Part shown: piece after piece, positions 33,212 to 42,317 of the stretch
How positions within the stretch are numbered: the stretch's first letter is position 1
Layout of the letters: every line of letters starts with the position of its first letter
NCBI GenBank assembly: GCA_963718995.1
Contig: CAVRAP010000010.1
Span: 1 to 64,000, forward strand
Direction: 5' to 3'
Length of the DNA stretch: 64,000 bases
From: UBA4744 sp963718995
GTDB taxonomy: Bacteria > Actinomycetota > Acidimicrobiia > Spongiisociales > UBA4744
Position numbers and translations under genes: made by a program
The notes under the pieces: model-generated
Told to the model about the DNA's origin: nothing
Seen by the model: only the letters and a program-made list of their open reading frames with translations
Database searches by the model: none

Positions 33212-34254
33212 TATTCGGGTCTCCCGTTGCGCCACTCGATTTCCTTGAGACCGGCATCGACCAAAGCGCGCTCCTGCTTCGCCAACGCGAGGTCAGAGGC
33301 GACCATCATCTCGACCAACTCGGAGAAACCCACCTCCGGTTCCCATCCAAGGACTTTCCTGGCCTTGGAAGCATCACCCTCCAGTAACTCGACTTCTGCC
33401 GGACGAAAGTACCGGCTGTCGACTTCCACGTGCTCCCGGTAGTCGAGGTCCAACAACGAGAAGGTGCGTTCGCACATCTCCCGTACCGAATGGCGCTCAC
33501 CGGTTGCTATCACGTAGTCATCGGGAGCGTCTTGCTGGAGCATCAGCCACATTGCCCGTACGAAGTCTCCGGCGAAGCCCCAGTCTCGTTCGGCTTCGAG
33601 ATTCCCCAGGAAGAGCTTGTCCTGCAACCCCAGCTTGATGCGGGTGGCAGCCCGGGTGATCTTGCGGGTCACGAAGGTCTCGCCTCGCCGCGGGGACTCG
33701 TGGTTGAAGAGGATCCCGTTGCAGGCGTACATCGAATAGGCCTCGCGGTAGTTGACGGTTTGCCAGAACGCGTACACCTTGGCCACTCCGTAGGGACTGC
33801 GGGGGTGAAACGGCGTTGACTCGGACTGAGGTATCTCGGCCACCTGCCCGTACATCTCCGAAGATGACGCCTGGTAGAAACGCACCGGATGTTCGAGTTG
33901 TCGAACTGCCTCGAGCAGGCGCAAGGTGCCGAGAGCTACGACGTCTGCCGTATAGATCGGGTTGTTGAAGGAGACTCCCACATGCGACTGTGCACCCAGG
34001 TTGTAGACCTCGGTGGGAGCAATGGTCTGGACGAGGCGGCTCAGTGTGTTGCCGTCGGACAGATCTGCGTAGTGAAGAAAGAGCCGGGTGTTTTCGCTGT
34101 GCGGGTCAATGTAGAGGTGATCGATCCGTTCCGTGCCGAACGTACTCGAGCGACGCACGAGTCCGTGGACCTCGTAACCCTTATCGAGCAAGAACTCGGC
34201 CAAATATGAACCGTCTTGGCCCGTAATACCCGTCAGCAGAGCCCGCTCCGCCAT
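33211..34254 (-). CDS. gmd: GDP-mannose 4,6-dehydratase
   Basis: 347 residues. Makes GDP-4-keto-6-deoxy-D-mannose from GDP-mannose, the step before fucose synthase downstream. The NADP loop GITGQDGSYLAEFLLDKGYEVHG is diagnostic, followed by the active-site SSSEMYG, YGVAKVYAFWQTVNYREAY (Tyr-x3-Lys), NHESPRRGETFVTRKITRA and WGFAGDFVRAMWLMLQ. Intact and full length. Divergent from the polymerase-like gene at 34399. Confidence 0.97.
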   Translation of the reverse strand: MAERALLTGITGQDGSYLAEFLLDKGYEVHGLVRRSSTFGTERIDHLYIDPHSENTRLFLHYADLSDGNTLSRLVQTIAPTEVYNLGAQSHVGVSFNNPIYTADVVALGTLRLLEAVRQLEHPVRFYQASSSEMYGQVAEIPQSESTPFHPRSPYGVAKVYAFWQTVNYREAYSMYACNGILFNHESPRRGETFVTRKITRAATRIKLGLQDKLFLGNLEAERDWGFAGDFVRAMWLMLQQDAPDDYVIATGERHSVREMCERTFSLLDLDYREHVEVDSRYFRPAEVELLEGDASKARKVLGWEPEVGFSELVEMMVASDLALAKQERALVDAGLKEIEWRNGRPE

Positions 34255-34398
34255 GTTACCTCCCAGTGAGATCTCGTGACCACGTAAAGTAGCATTAGTC
34301 TAGTTCAACCGGTAGGACGGTAGACCGGAATGCTCTCTTGATCATAGGGAGCGCGAGGCCGGTAACCTTCTGAAACGTTTGCAAGGGGTGGCGGTGCT

Positions 34399-35742
34399 GT
34401 GGATGGATTGATGTGGACCCTTCTGGTCTGGGGCATTGCGGTGGTAGTCATCGCCCCCCAAGGTCTGCGCGGCTTCATCAAGACCGGCAGAATTCCGTTG
34501 AGCCGTGAACAGATTGCCATCGTGCTGGCCTTGCTGGGGACGCACACATTTGCACCTGTCACCACCGGGGCTGAGGTCCTGGCCAACCCGATCGTTGTCG
34601 AACGCATCGTGCGTGGGGTTCTCTCCGTGCTGTCGCTCGTAGTGATTTTTCCGGTTCTCATGGAGCGAAGCCGGTTGTCGGAAAGCAGACTCGGGCGCGG
34701 ACTGGGCGCAGTGATGGCGTATGGATTCGTCGCCCTCGTGTCGACGCTGTACTCGGTTTCTGCATTGGTATCCGGAGCGAAGACTCTGGAGCTGGCGGCG
34801 GGCCTGGCTGTTGTTGTTGCGGTGGCGCTGAGCGCCAGGTCTGGTTCGGAATTGCGCGACACAGTGAGGTTCGTTGTGGCATTGGAGGCCGCCCTGGTGG
34901 TTGGGGCGATGGTCGGCTATGTGGCTATTCCCGAGTTATTCCAAGCGCGCGTTTGGAGGCCGGGGTTCGTCTTGCGATACGCAATGGTTGCTCCCTTCAA
35001 CCACTCGAATGAACTCTCGGCCAGTGCGGCGTTGGTGTCCGCATACGCGTTGGCAACCTTCTTCACGACCGACGAGACAAAGACGAGGCGTTCCTGGATG
35101 GCCCTCTTCATTCTCGCGACGGCCGGCCTGATTCTGGCGTCGGGTCGCCAGGGCTTGATCATGTGGCTGGCAAGTGTCCTCCTCATCCTCTGGGTGCTCC
35201 GCCGGCGCCTCTTGATCATGCTGGTCGGGCCTGCCGGCGTGTTGGCCTTTCTTGCCTTCTCGGATGCCTTCTGGACTGCCTTCGTCAGAAACCAACCAGA
35301 GCAGCTGGCCAATCTGAGCGATCGAACCGTGTTCTGGCAGGCTGCGTACGATGCCTGGCTCCGCCACCCCTGGACGGGATACGGGTTTGGTGCCGGCGGG
35401 CGTTTCGTAGCGCTCGAAGTGGTCAACGAGGGGCAGATCACCAGCCTCCACAGTGGCTACATGGAAGCTCTGGTCGGGGTTGGGCTTCTCGGGTTGGTGC
35501 CTCTGGCCTATGGGGTGTTTCGGGCGATGGTTTGGGCATTGAAGGCTCTGAGAGATCGCGTGGATGTACCGATAGCGATTCTGATCGTTCCCCTCCTTCT
35601 CCACGCCTCGGTCAGCCTGGGTTTTGCTGCATGGCTGACTGCCGACTTCATCGTGCTCGTGGCCATGGTTGCCCTGAGCGATCTGCAATCACGGGAGCGG
35701 CATCGAGTCCCTGGAGATCTTGTCCATGAAGGTCTTCGCTAG
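34399..35742 (+). CDS. O-antigen polymerase/ligase-like membrane protein
   Basis: 447 residues with 10-12 hydrophobic helices and one larger extracytoplasmic loop around residues 300-350 containing DRTVFWQAAYDAWLRHPWTGYGFGAGG and LHSGYMEALVGVGLLG, the Wzy_C/O-antigen ligase (PF04932) signature. It would polymerise or transfer lipid-linked repeat units on the outer face. Starts at GTG 34399 after AAGGGGTGG. Overlaps the end of the convergent glycosyltransferase by four bases. Confidence 0.88.
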   Translation: MDGLMWTLLVWGIAVVVIAPQGLRGFIKTGRIPLSREQIAIVLALLGTHTFAPVTTGAEVLANPIVVERIVRGVLSVLSLVVIFPVLMERSRLSESRLGRGLGAVMAYGFVALVSTLYSVSALVSGAKTLELAAGLAVVVAVALSARSGSELRDTVRFVVALEAALVVGAMVGYVAIPELFQARVWRPGFVLRYAMVAPFNHSNELSASAALVSAYALATFFTTDETKTRRSWMALFILATAGLILASGRQGLIMWLASVLLILWVLRRRLLIMLVGPAGVLAFLAFSDAFWTAFVRNQPEQLANLSDRTVFWQAAYDAWLRHPWTGYGFGAGGRFVALEVVNEGQITSLHSGYMEALVGVGLLGLVPLAYGVFRAMVWALKALRDRVDVPIAILIVPLLLHASVSLGFAAWLTADFIVLVAMVALSDLQSRERHRVPGDLVHEGLR

Positions 35743-36879
35743 GGTGCTGCGGCCTTCAGTGCCTCATGCCAGAACGCGAGAATGCGCTGCGCCAGCGGCG
35801 CCGGACCAAAGCTCTCGAGCGATGTCCTTTGACCTTCTTTGCCGAGCTTGCGGCGAAGGTCCTGGTCGCGTATCAAGGTGCTGAGTGCCTCCGTCAACGC
35901 CGGTCGGTCGTCTTCCGGCACCACAATTCCGGCCTCGCCGACGACTTCTGGGAGGGACCCTGAATCGCTCGAGACTACGGTGGTTCCGGCGAACATCGCT
36001 TCCATGACCACCCGGCCGAATTGCTCTGCCCAAGCGTCGGTTGTCAACGACGGCACCACCAGGATGTCGCAGCTTGCCATGATCGCGGGTATGCGCTCCG
36101 GATTGATCCCGCCCAGGAACCGGGCATCGAGGCCAAGCTCCCCCGCCAACTGTTCGTAATGTCCTTGGAGTGGGCCGGAGCCAACCACGAGGAGCAGCGT
36201 GTCGGGGAGACCGGTCTGGGCCAGTGCCTCGATGAGCCAACCGAGCCCCTTCTCCGGCACGAGCCGCCCTACGAACCCGACGACGCTCTTGTCACTCAGG
36301 TTCAAGACGGCACGGTGTTCTTCTCGGCTGGCGAGCTGCATTCTTGAACGGTTCCGGATCGGGAATCCGGTTGGGGGCGACGAGGGTTGGGCGTTCGGAC
36401 GAAAAACCGAATTCCCGGGCTAGCTCGATCCCCGCCGAATTCCAGGACGCATAGCCCGACAATTTCCCCAGAATTGATCGTGCCCTGGCGATCCTCAGCT
36501 TCGTTTCCAGAAAGCTGCCGTGGACCCAGATGTTGTCGGCTCCGTGTGCCACGGTCGGGATCCCTGATGGGAGAACCTGGGAGAAGAAGAGGGCCCACGG
36601 CTCCGCACCCACATGGATCACATCCGGTTTCAGACGTTGCACCACATCGCGTAGACCCGGGAAGACCCACCAGTGCTGACCCCGTTTGACCCAACCGCGG
36701 GGATTGAGGACGTGGGTCGTGATGTCGGCGACCTGCCCCGTGGTCCACCAGTCGTCATCGGGAGCGGCCAGGCCGCCGACCATGTGGAGGTCTACTCCGA
36801 TGTTCGAGAAGGCTGCCCAATGTGCAGCCTGTGAGGGCAGAAGTGGTCCTTCGACGACCAGGGCGCGTTGTACGTCCAT
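35739..36879 (-). pseudogene. GT4 glycosyltransferase, one frameshift
   Basis: Acceptor half from ATG 36879 (MDVQRALVVEGPLLPSQAA, KPDVIHVGAEPWALFFSQVL, PTVAHGADNIW) stays in frame to about 36330, then the donor half continues in the next frame: VVGFVGRLVPEKGLGWLIEAL, LLLVVGSGPL, VVPSLTTDAWAEQFGRVVMEAMFAG. Together about 380 residues with a complete GT-B fold. The break lies at CAGCCGAGAAG, where one C too many restores neither half alone. Decay or an indel error; everything else is conserved. Confidence 0.88.
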
Positions 36880-36966
36880 CGTCCCACTAGCCTAGGACCG
36901 GTCCAATCGTCCGTGTGAAGTTGTCACCGGCAGGTCGCGGGCTTTTGTGGGTATACGGGGGCTTTC

Positions 36967-38242
36967 ATGACAATCCGGCGGCGCATTGCTTTGCTCTTGT
37001 TGGTTGGCAGCTTGCTTGCCGTCCTGCTCGTAGCGGTGCTGAGTTCATCCGGGGAGGGCGGCGGAACCCCGGGGGTTACTTCCTCACAGCCGGATGCTGC
37101 TGCATCGACGACTACCTGGTCGATTCCCGTTACCACCGCACACATCGCGGTCGAAGGGGCGGTGGTGGTTTCTCCTGGTGCGTCGATTCAGGCGGCGGTG
37201 GATGCTCATGGTGCGGGGACGACGTTTTTGATCAAGTCGGGGGTGCATCGGGGTCAGCATGTGGTTCCGAAGGATGGGGATGTGTTTGTTGGTGAGCCGG
37301 GAGCGGTGTTGTCGGGTGAGGGTATCGACGAGTACGCGTTTTCGGGGATGGGTGCTGACAATGTGCGGATTCAGGGGTTGGTGGTTGAGGGGTATGCCAG
37401 TCCGTTACAGACGGGAGCGATCCGGTATGTGAATGGGCACGACTCCCACGGTTGGGTGGTTGAGGGCAATGAGGTCCGGTCGAATACCGGGATTGGGATT
37501 CAGGCGGGGCCGTTGTGGCGGGTGTTGGGGAACTATGTGCATCACAACGGGCAGATGGGGTTGTCGGGTTCGGGTGGGGAGATCCTGGTGCAGGGTAATG
37601 AGATTGCTTTCAACAACACGGATGGCAATAACCCGTATTGGGAGGCGGGTGGCACCAAGTTTGTGTTCACGAGCCAGTTGGTGTTGCGGGATAACTATGT
37701 CCATGACAACAAGGGTCCGGGGTTGTGGTGTGACATCAACAACATTGATGTTCTGTATGAGAACAACCGGGTGGTGAACAATGATGGGCCGGGGATCTTC
37801 CATGAGGTCAGTTACGACGGCGGTGATCCGTAACAACGTGGTGGAGGGGAACGGGTTCAATTTCACTGGTTGGATTGATGGGGCGGGGATTTTGGTTTCG
37901 TCTTCGCCCAATGTTGAGGTGTATGGGAATACGGTGCGGGGCAATAACGATGGGATTGCCGGTAAGCATGTTTCTCGTCCTGATGCGGCGGTGGCTAATC
38001 ATGGACCGTGGGAGTTGAGGAACCTGTGGGTGCATGACAATGTGATCTCGATGAATGTTGGTCAGACGGGGATTGTTGCCAACACCGGCAATGGTGAGGT
38101 GTACTCGAGTTGGGGTAACCGTTTCGACCGGAACACCTACACCCTGAGCGGCAACGCCAACTACTACGAATGGGGCGGCAAGACGCTTTCCACCGCAAAA
38201 TGGAAACAAGCCGGCCAGGACCCCAACGGCACCTGGAACTAG
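36967..38242 (+). pseudogene. Secreted right-handed beta-helix protein, copy 1 (one-base frameshift)
   Basis: Copy 1 has a short N-terminus: basic residues, membrane/signal helix (IALLLLVGSLLAVLLVAVL) and a short Ser/Thr linker to the beta-helix at residue 65 (VVVSPGASIQAAVDAHGAG). Parallel beta-helix coils of the PbH1 type follow, each with N-x-V/I patterns (NEVRSN, NYVHHN, NEIAFN, NYVHDN, NRVVNN). A surplus A at about 37818 turns SYAAVIRNN into SYDGGDP plus stop at 37833; the rest is open to 38242. Likely a surface polysaccharide lyase or epimerase by fold; no catalytic residues assigned. Confidence 0.85.
37156..38163 (+). repeat. 1.0-kb repeated beta-helix tract, copy 1
   Basis: Near identical at the base level to 39145-40153 and 43170-44177, with local differences at the residues reading NGHDSHG (TGQGSQG in the others), SGEGIDEYA (AGGGIPYA) and NTGIG (NKGIG). 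The tract has T- and G-ending codons, unlike its flanks. Confidence 0.9.
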
Positions 38243-38244
38243 CC

Positions 38245-38267
38245 GGTCGGGACGGATCACCCCGACC
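38245..38267 (+). terminator. Hairpin after beta-helix copy 1
   Basis: GGTCGGG at 38245-38251 and CCCGACC at 38261-38267 with a 9-base loop, three bases past the stop codon. No T-run follows. Confidence 0.5.
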
Positions 38268-38492
38268 TGAGCCGTCTCCGCGAGGCTCCGGCCCGGGCAG
38301 CGCCGATCCGGCCTGCGCGTAGATGCCCCGCAGGACTATCCTCTTGGAAAGCCCTCCGGTCCATGTGGTGCAGCTGCCACTGACCGGGAGGATGGTGGTT
38401 CTCAACCACTTTGGGGTTTGAGAGCAGTGCTGATGAGAAGACTCGTCAGGCTTGGGAGGCCTGAGCGAGTCGGGCAAAAGGGAGGCGATGAC
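38268..38492. other. Structured leader region before beta-helix copy 2
   Basis: 225 bases without a gene. Two hairpins are visible: CCTCCGGTC near 38354 with GACCGGGAGG near 38383 around a GTGG..CCAC inner stem, and TCTCAA with TTGAGA around 38398-38424. Position before a secreted protein gene suggests a regulatory leader, but it matches no riboswitch core that I know. Confidence 0.4.
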
Positions 38493-40225
38493 GTGTCACC
38501 GCCAACGCGCGGCGTACACAAGCGGGGGCGCTTGGCTCTGTTCACACGCGGCCGGCATCGACGGCTGTACGGCCGGCATCGCCAACCCAGACGTCACCCT
38601 GCAACTCGAGTCCTGCTGGCTTCATCAGTAGTTGCATTGCTCGGCCTGACCGGCGCAGTCGCATTTACCGACGCAAACTCGGAAGGCCAACGCGTCGTGG
38701 AGGCGCCAGGAGGGCGGACTCTCGAGAAAAGGGTTACGTTGTCCGAGACGTCGCCTTCGTCAGTGCAAGACGGCCCGGTTCGCATCGACCAAGACGTTCG
38801 GCTTCCGGAGAACCTCGTCGGTGAGTTCGACAGGTCGGTTTCCCGGTTGTTCAGGACAGGGATCGATGGTGTTCTTGCGTCTCTGTCACAGCGAGAGCCA
38901 TCGTCGGTGACATCGGTCGCCGACCCGGACGTTCGTCGACGCGAGAGAAGCCGCCGTATTGCCGCCGCCGCCGACCTCTGCCGGTGATTCGTCCTCGCTT
39001 GTCGTTCCTGTTGCTGCGTCGTCTTCGGGTTCGGTTTCTGTTGTGACGACGACGACGACGCGGTCGTCTTCGGGTTCGGCTTCGGTGACGACGACGACGC
39101 GGCCGGTGTCGAGTACTCCTGCTCCTGCGTCGGTGTCGGTGGCGGGGGCGGTGGTGGTTTCTCCTGGTGCTTCGATTCAGGCGGCGGTGGATGCTCATGG
39201 TGCGGGGACGACGTTTTTGATCAAGTCGGGGGTGCATCGGGGTCAGCATGTGGTTCCGAAGGATGGGGATGTGTTTGTTGGTGAGTCGGGAGCGGTGTTG
39301 GCGGGTGGGGGTATCCCGTATGCGTTTTCGGGGATGGGTGCTGACAATGTGCGGATTCAGGGGTTGGTGGTTGAGGGGTATGCCAGTCCGTTACAGACGG
39401 GAGCGATCCGGTATGTGACTGGTCAGGGTTCGCAGGGTTGGGTGGTTGAGGGCAATGAGGTCCGGTCGAATAAGGGGATTGGGATTCAGGCGGGGCCGTT
39501 GTGGCGGGTGTTGGGGAACTATGTGCATCACAACGGGCAGATGGGGTTGTCGGGTTCGGGTGGGGAGATCCTGGTGCAGGGTAATGAGATTGCTTTCAAC
39601 AACACGGATGGCAATAACCCGTATTGGGAGGCGGGTGGCACCAAGTTTGTGTTCACGAGCCAGTTGGTGTTGCGGGATAACTATGTCCATGACAACAAGG
39701 GTCCGGGGTTGTGGTGTGACATCAACAACATTGATGTTCTGTATGAGAACAACCGGGTGGTGAACAATGATGGGCCGGGGATCTTCCATGAGGTCAGTTA
39801 CGACGGCGGTGATCCGTAACAACGTGGTGGAGGGGAACGGGTTCAATTTCACTGGTTGGATTGATGGGGCGGGGATTTTGGTTTCGTCTTCGCCCAATGT
39901 TGAGGTGTATGGGAATACGGTGCGGGGCAATAACGATGGGATTGCCGGTAAGCATGTTTCTCGTCCTGATGCGGCGGTGGCTAATCATGGACCGTGGGAG
40001 TTGAGGAACCTGTGGGTGCATGACAATGTGATCTCGATGAATGTTGGTCAGACGGGGATTGTTGCCAACACCGGCAATGGTGAGGTGTACTCGAGTTGGG
40101 GCAACCGTTTCGACCGGAACACCTACACCCTGAGCGGCAACGCCAACTACTACTGGGGTGAGAACGAACTCTCTACCAGTGAGTGGAAACAGACCGGCCA
40201 GGACCCCAACGGCACCTGGAAATAG
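38493..40225 (+). pseudogene. Secreted right-handed beta-helix protein, copy 2 (frameshifted)
   Basis: GTG 38493 after AGGGAGG starts a basic leader, a membrane/signal helix (VLLASSVVALLGLTGAVAF) and a charged region unrelated to copies 1 and 3. The frame shifts near 38935, passing into the Ser/Thr linker (SSSGSVSVVTTTTTRSSSG) and the beta-helix. The same surplus A as in copy 1 occurs at about 39804, stopping the frame at 39819; the C-terminal part is open to 40225. Intact, it would have about 575 residues. See copy 3 for the unbroken form. Confidence 0.82.
39014..40153 (+). repeat. 1.1-kb repeated tract, copy 2 (linker plus beta-helix)
   Basis: Shares with 43039-44177 the Thr/Ser linker as well as the beta-helix tract; differences are a handful of single bases (for example GAGTCGGGA versus GAGCCGGGA) plus the surplus A. 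From 39145 on it also matches copy 1. Confidence 0.9.
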
Positions 40226-40246
40226 AGGACTCGGCGCCTAAGGTGT

Positions 40247-40280
40247 CCCCTTCGGAGCGAGACTCCTCGCCGGAAAGGGG
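40247..40280 (+). promoter_or_regulatory. Hairpin masking the ribosome-binding site of the gene at 40287
   Basis: CCCCTT at 40247-40252 pairs with AAGGGG at 40275-40280; after a symmetric CGGA/CGGA internal loop GCGAG pairs with CTCGC around loop ACTC. The 3' strand contains the SD of the downstream gene, so the helix can hide it. It may also end transcription from copy 2, whose stop is 21 bases upstream. Confidence 0.5.
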
Positions 40281-40286
40281 ATGTGC

Positions 40287-42011
40287 GTGAACGCCATTGT
40301 CGTTCTACTTCTTTCTTGGTTTGTCCTCTTCTGGCTTTTCGCGGGACTTGGCCTTTTGGTCCGGATGGTTGCCGGTCGACGCGTCGTTTCCTCGAGTGAC
40401 CTATTCATCTCGTTTTGGTGTGGGTGGGGTAGTGCACTGGCCGTGTTGCAGATCTGGCATCTTTTCCTGGCGGTTCGGTCGATCGTGTGGGTCGGCCTCG
40501 CGGTGGGTTCGTTGGTCGGGCTGCTCGCCCATCGTTTGGAGTTCATGCAGTGGTTCCGGGCCATCTGGTCGCCCGAGAAGCGCCGTGCGACGATCGCCAA
40601 ATCAGTTGTTTTCCTTCTGGTTGCGGCCCTCGTTGCGGACTTCGCGATCGGGACGATTGCGTACGACACGGGTCTCTATCATGTGAATACCGTTGGATGG
40701 GAGACCGCCTACCCGATCGTACCCGGACTTGCGAATCTCCATGCGAGGCTGGGTTTCAACAGTTCAAGCCTCCTCTACTTCGCAATGTTGGAATCGGGAC
40801 CCTGGAATGGAATCTCCCAGCACGTTGGTATCGGTTTGCTGGCGGTTTCGTTGCTTGGCGCCGGGATGCTTGCCCTTCACCGGTTTTGGGCCAAGGGGCA
40901 GCTGGCCGATGCCTTCCTCGCCGTTGCCCTCGTACCAGCTCTGATTGCTGCCGGGGAAGACTCGTCGGGAATGTCGACCGATTACCCGGCATTTGCGCTG
41001 GCCATCGTCCTGGGGTATCTCCTCCTGAGGGTCTGGGAATCTCGCCCGGAGCAACGGCGTGAGGCACATCATTTCCTTGTGGTTATGGTCTTTCTGGCCG
41101 CGGTTGCAGTTTCCGTGAAGTTGTCGGTTGGTGTCTATGCCGGGTTGGTGATCGTTCTGGCGTATCGGCGGTTCCGCAATACTGGACCGCTACCGATTCG
41201 TCGAAAGTGGCCCGCTGTGCGGGTGTTTGTGATCGCGTTCGTTGTTTTAGGACCCTGGCTGACCCGCGGATTCATGTTGAGTGGATATCCCGCATTCCCC
41301 GTCGCATTAGGTGGCCTTGGTCTTGATTGGCAGGTTCCCCGTGCTCTCGCGATGGCCGAGCAAGAGACAACAGTTCAGTGGGCCCGCTGGGTCGGTTCAA
41401 TTCCTGATCAGCCGGGGAGTGGATTGGCGTGGCTCGGACCCTGGATCCGATACACGGTACCGAGAATGCACGCCTTCATGATTCCTCTCGGTCTGGCGAT
41501 GGTGGGTCTCACATGGCTCTTCCAGGCACGTAGACACGCCGAAAAGAAGTCGAGGTCCGAGATGATTGCAGTATTCGCGTTGACCCTGCCCATCCTCTTC
41601 TGGTTCTTGACCGTACCGACCTTGCGATTCGTGCAAGGGCCGATCTGGTCGCTGGGCGGTATCTCTCTCGTGCTCGGCGCCGGCGCTCTCAGAGATCCGG
41701 GGTGGGAGCGAAACCGGAGGAGATACCTGCTGTGGATCATCAACGTGCTTGTCCTGGGCAGTCTTGCCGTCACGATCGGCTACATCAATCCACCGGAAGC
41801 AAACAGCGTGTTTCCCGCCTTTCCGGTGGCGGATCTCGTGCCGGTGCAAACGAAATCGGGTTTGACCATCTACACGTTGCCGGATCTCGATCGGGAAGAC
41901 AGGATCTTTGGAGACGAACTGCTGTCCACGCCGAGCTTCAATCCCAACCTCCGGTTGCGGAGAGATGGGGAGCTCAGTTCCGGATTCACGGTGCAGGCTC
42001 CAAGTCCCTAG
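40287..42011 (+). CDS. LIC_10190-type large multi-pass membrane protein
   Basis: About 574 residues with 11-13 helices. The segment IAYDTGLYHVNTVGWETAY followed by IVPGLANLHARLGFNSSS is the hallmark of this family found in polysaccharide loci of Leptospira, Bacteroidetes and others; it resembles GT-C transferases/polymerases by topology, without a confirmed activity. GTG 40287, six bases after GGAAAGGGG, is more plausible than ATG 40281, which abuts the SD. Sits between beta-helix copies 2 and 3. Confidence 0.85.
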   Translation: MNAIVVLLLSWFVLFWLFAGLGLLVRMVAGRRVVSSSDLFISFWCGWGSALAVLQIWHLFLAVRSIVWVGLAVGSLVGLLAHRLEFMQWFRAIWSPEKRRATIAKSVVFLLVAALVADFAIGTIAYDTGLYHVNTVGWETAYPIVPGLANLHARLGFNSSSLLYFAMLESGPWNGISQHVGIGLLAVSLLGAGMLALHRFWAKGQLADAFLAVALVPALIAAGEDSSGMSTDYPAFALAIVLGYLLLRVWESRPEQRREAHHFLVVMVFLAAVAVSVKLSVGVYAGLVIVLAYRRFRNTGPLPIRRKWPAVRVFVIAFVVLGPWLTRGFMLSGYPAFPVALGGLGLDWQVPRALAMAEQETTVQWARWVGSIPDQPGSGLAWLGPWIRYTVPRMHAFMIPLGLAMVGLTWLFQARRHAEKKSRSEMIAVFALTLPILFWFLTVPTLRFVQGPIWSLGGISLVLGAGALRDPGWERNRRRYLLWIINVLVLGSLAVTIGYINPPEANSVFPAFPVADLVPVQTKSGLTIYTLPDLDREDRIFGDELLSTPSFNPNLRLRRDGELSSGFTVQAPSP

Positions 42012-42317
42012 CGGGTTCTCGGTCACCAGCGCTGCTCCTCAGGGAGCGTCCCGGCGATGGCGATCGGGTCACTCGAATCTTCGTGTGCGAATGTTTGCCG
42101 GGTTTGCAGTGTCATGGGAACGGGGAACGCGACCTCTAGATGTGCCGTCGGAGTGCGGCTGTTCTCTCCGGGCAGGGGAGGTTTGGAGAATCTGCAGGTC
42201 TTGGTGGCCATCCAAGTATCCCCAGGCGCGTAGGCCTAAAGGCCTATGCGGGTGTGCCGATACCTCAGGAGCGGGTTGGGACTCCACAAGAGTCATCAAC
42301 ACCTCCGGGAGGGATTC
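42012..42317. other. Intergenic leader before beta-helix copy 3
   Basis: 306 bases without a convincing gene. It includes a stable hairpin, GCGTAGGCC-TAAA-GGCCTATGC (about 42229-42250), and ends in GGGAGGG as ribosome-binding site. No known riboswitch core is visible. Confidence 0.45.

Noticed and set aside
42012..42317. c-di-GMP or c-di-AMP riboswitch before beta-helix copy 3
   Set aside because: The conserved cores (such as GGGCAAACC with GACGCAAAGCC) are not present; only a simple hairpin was seen.
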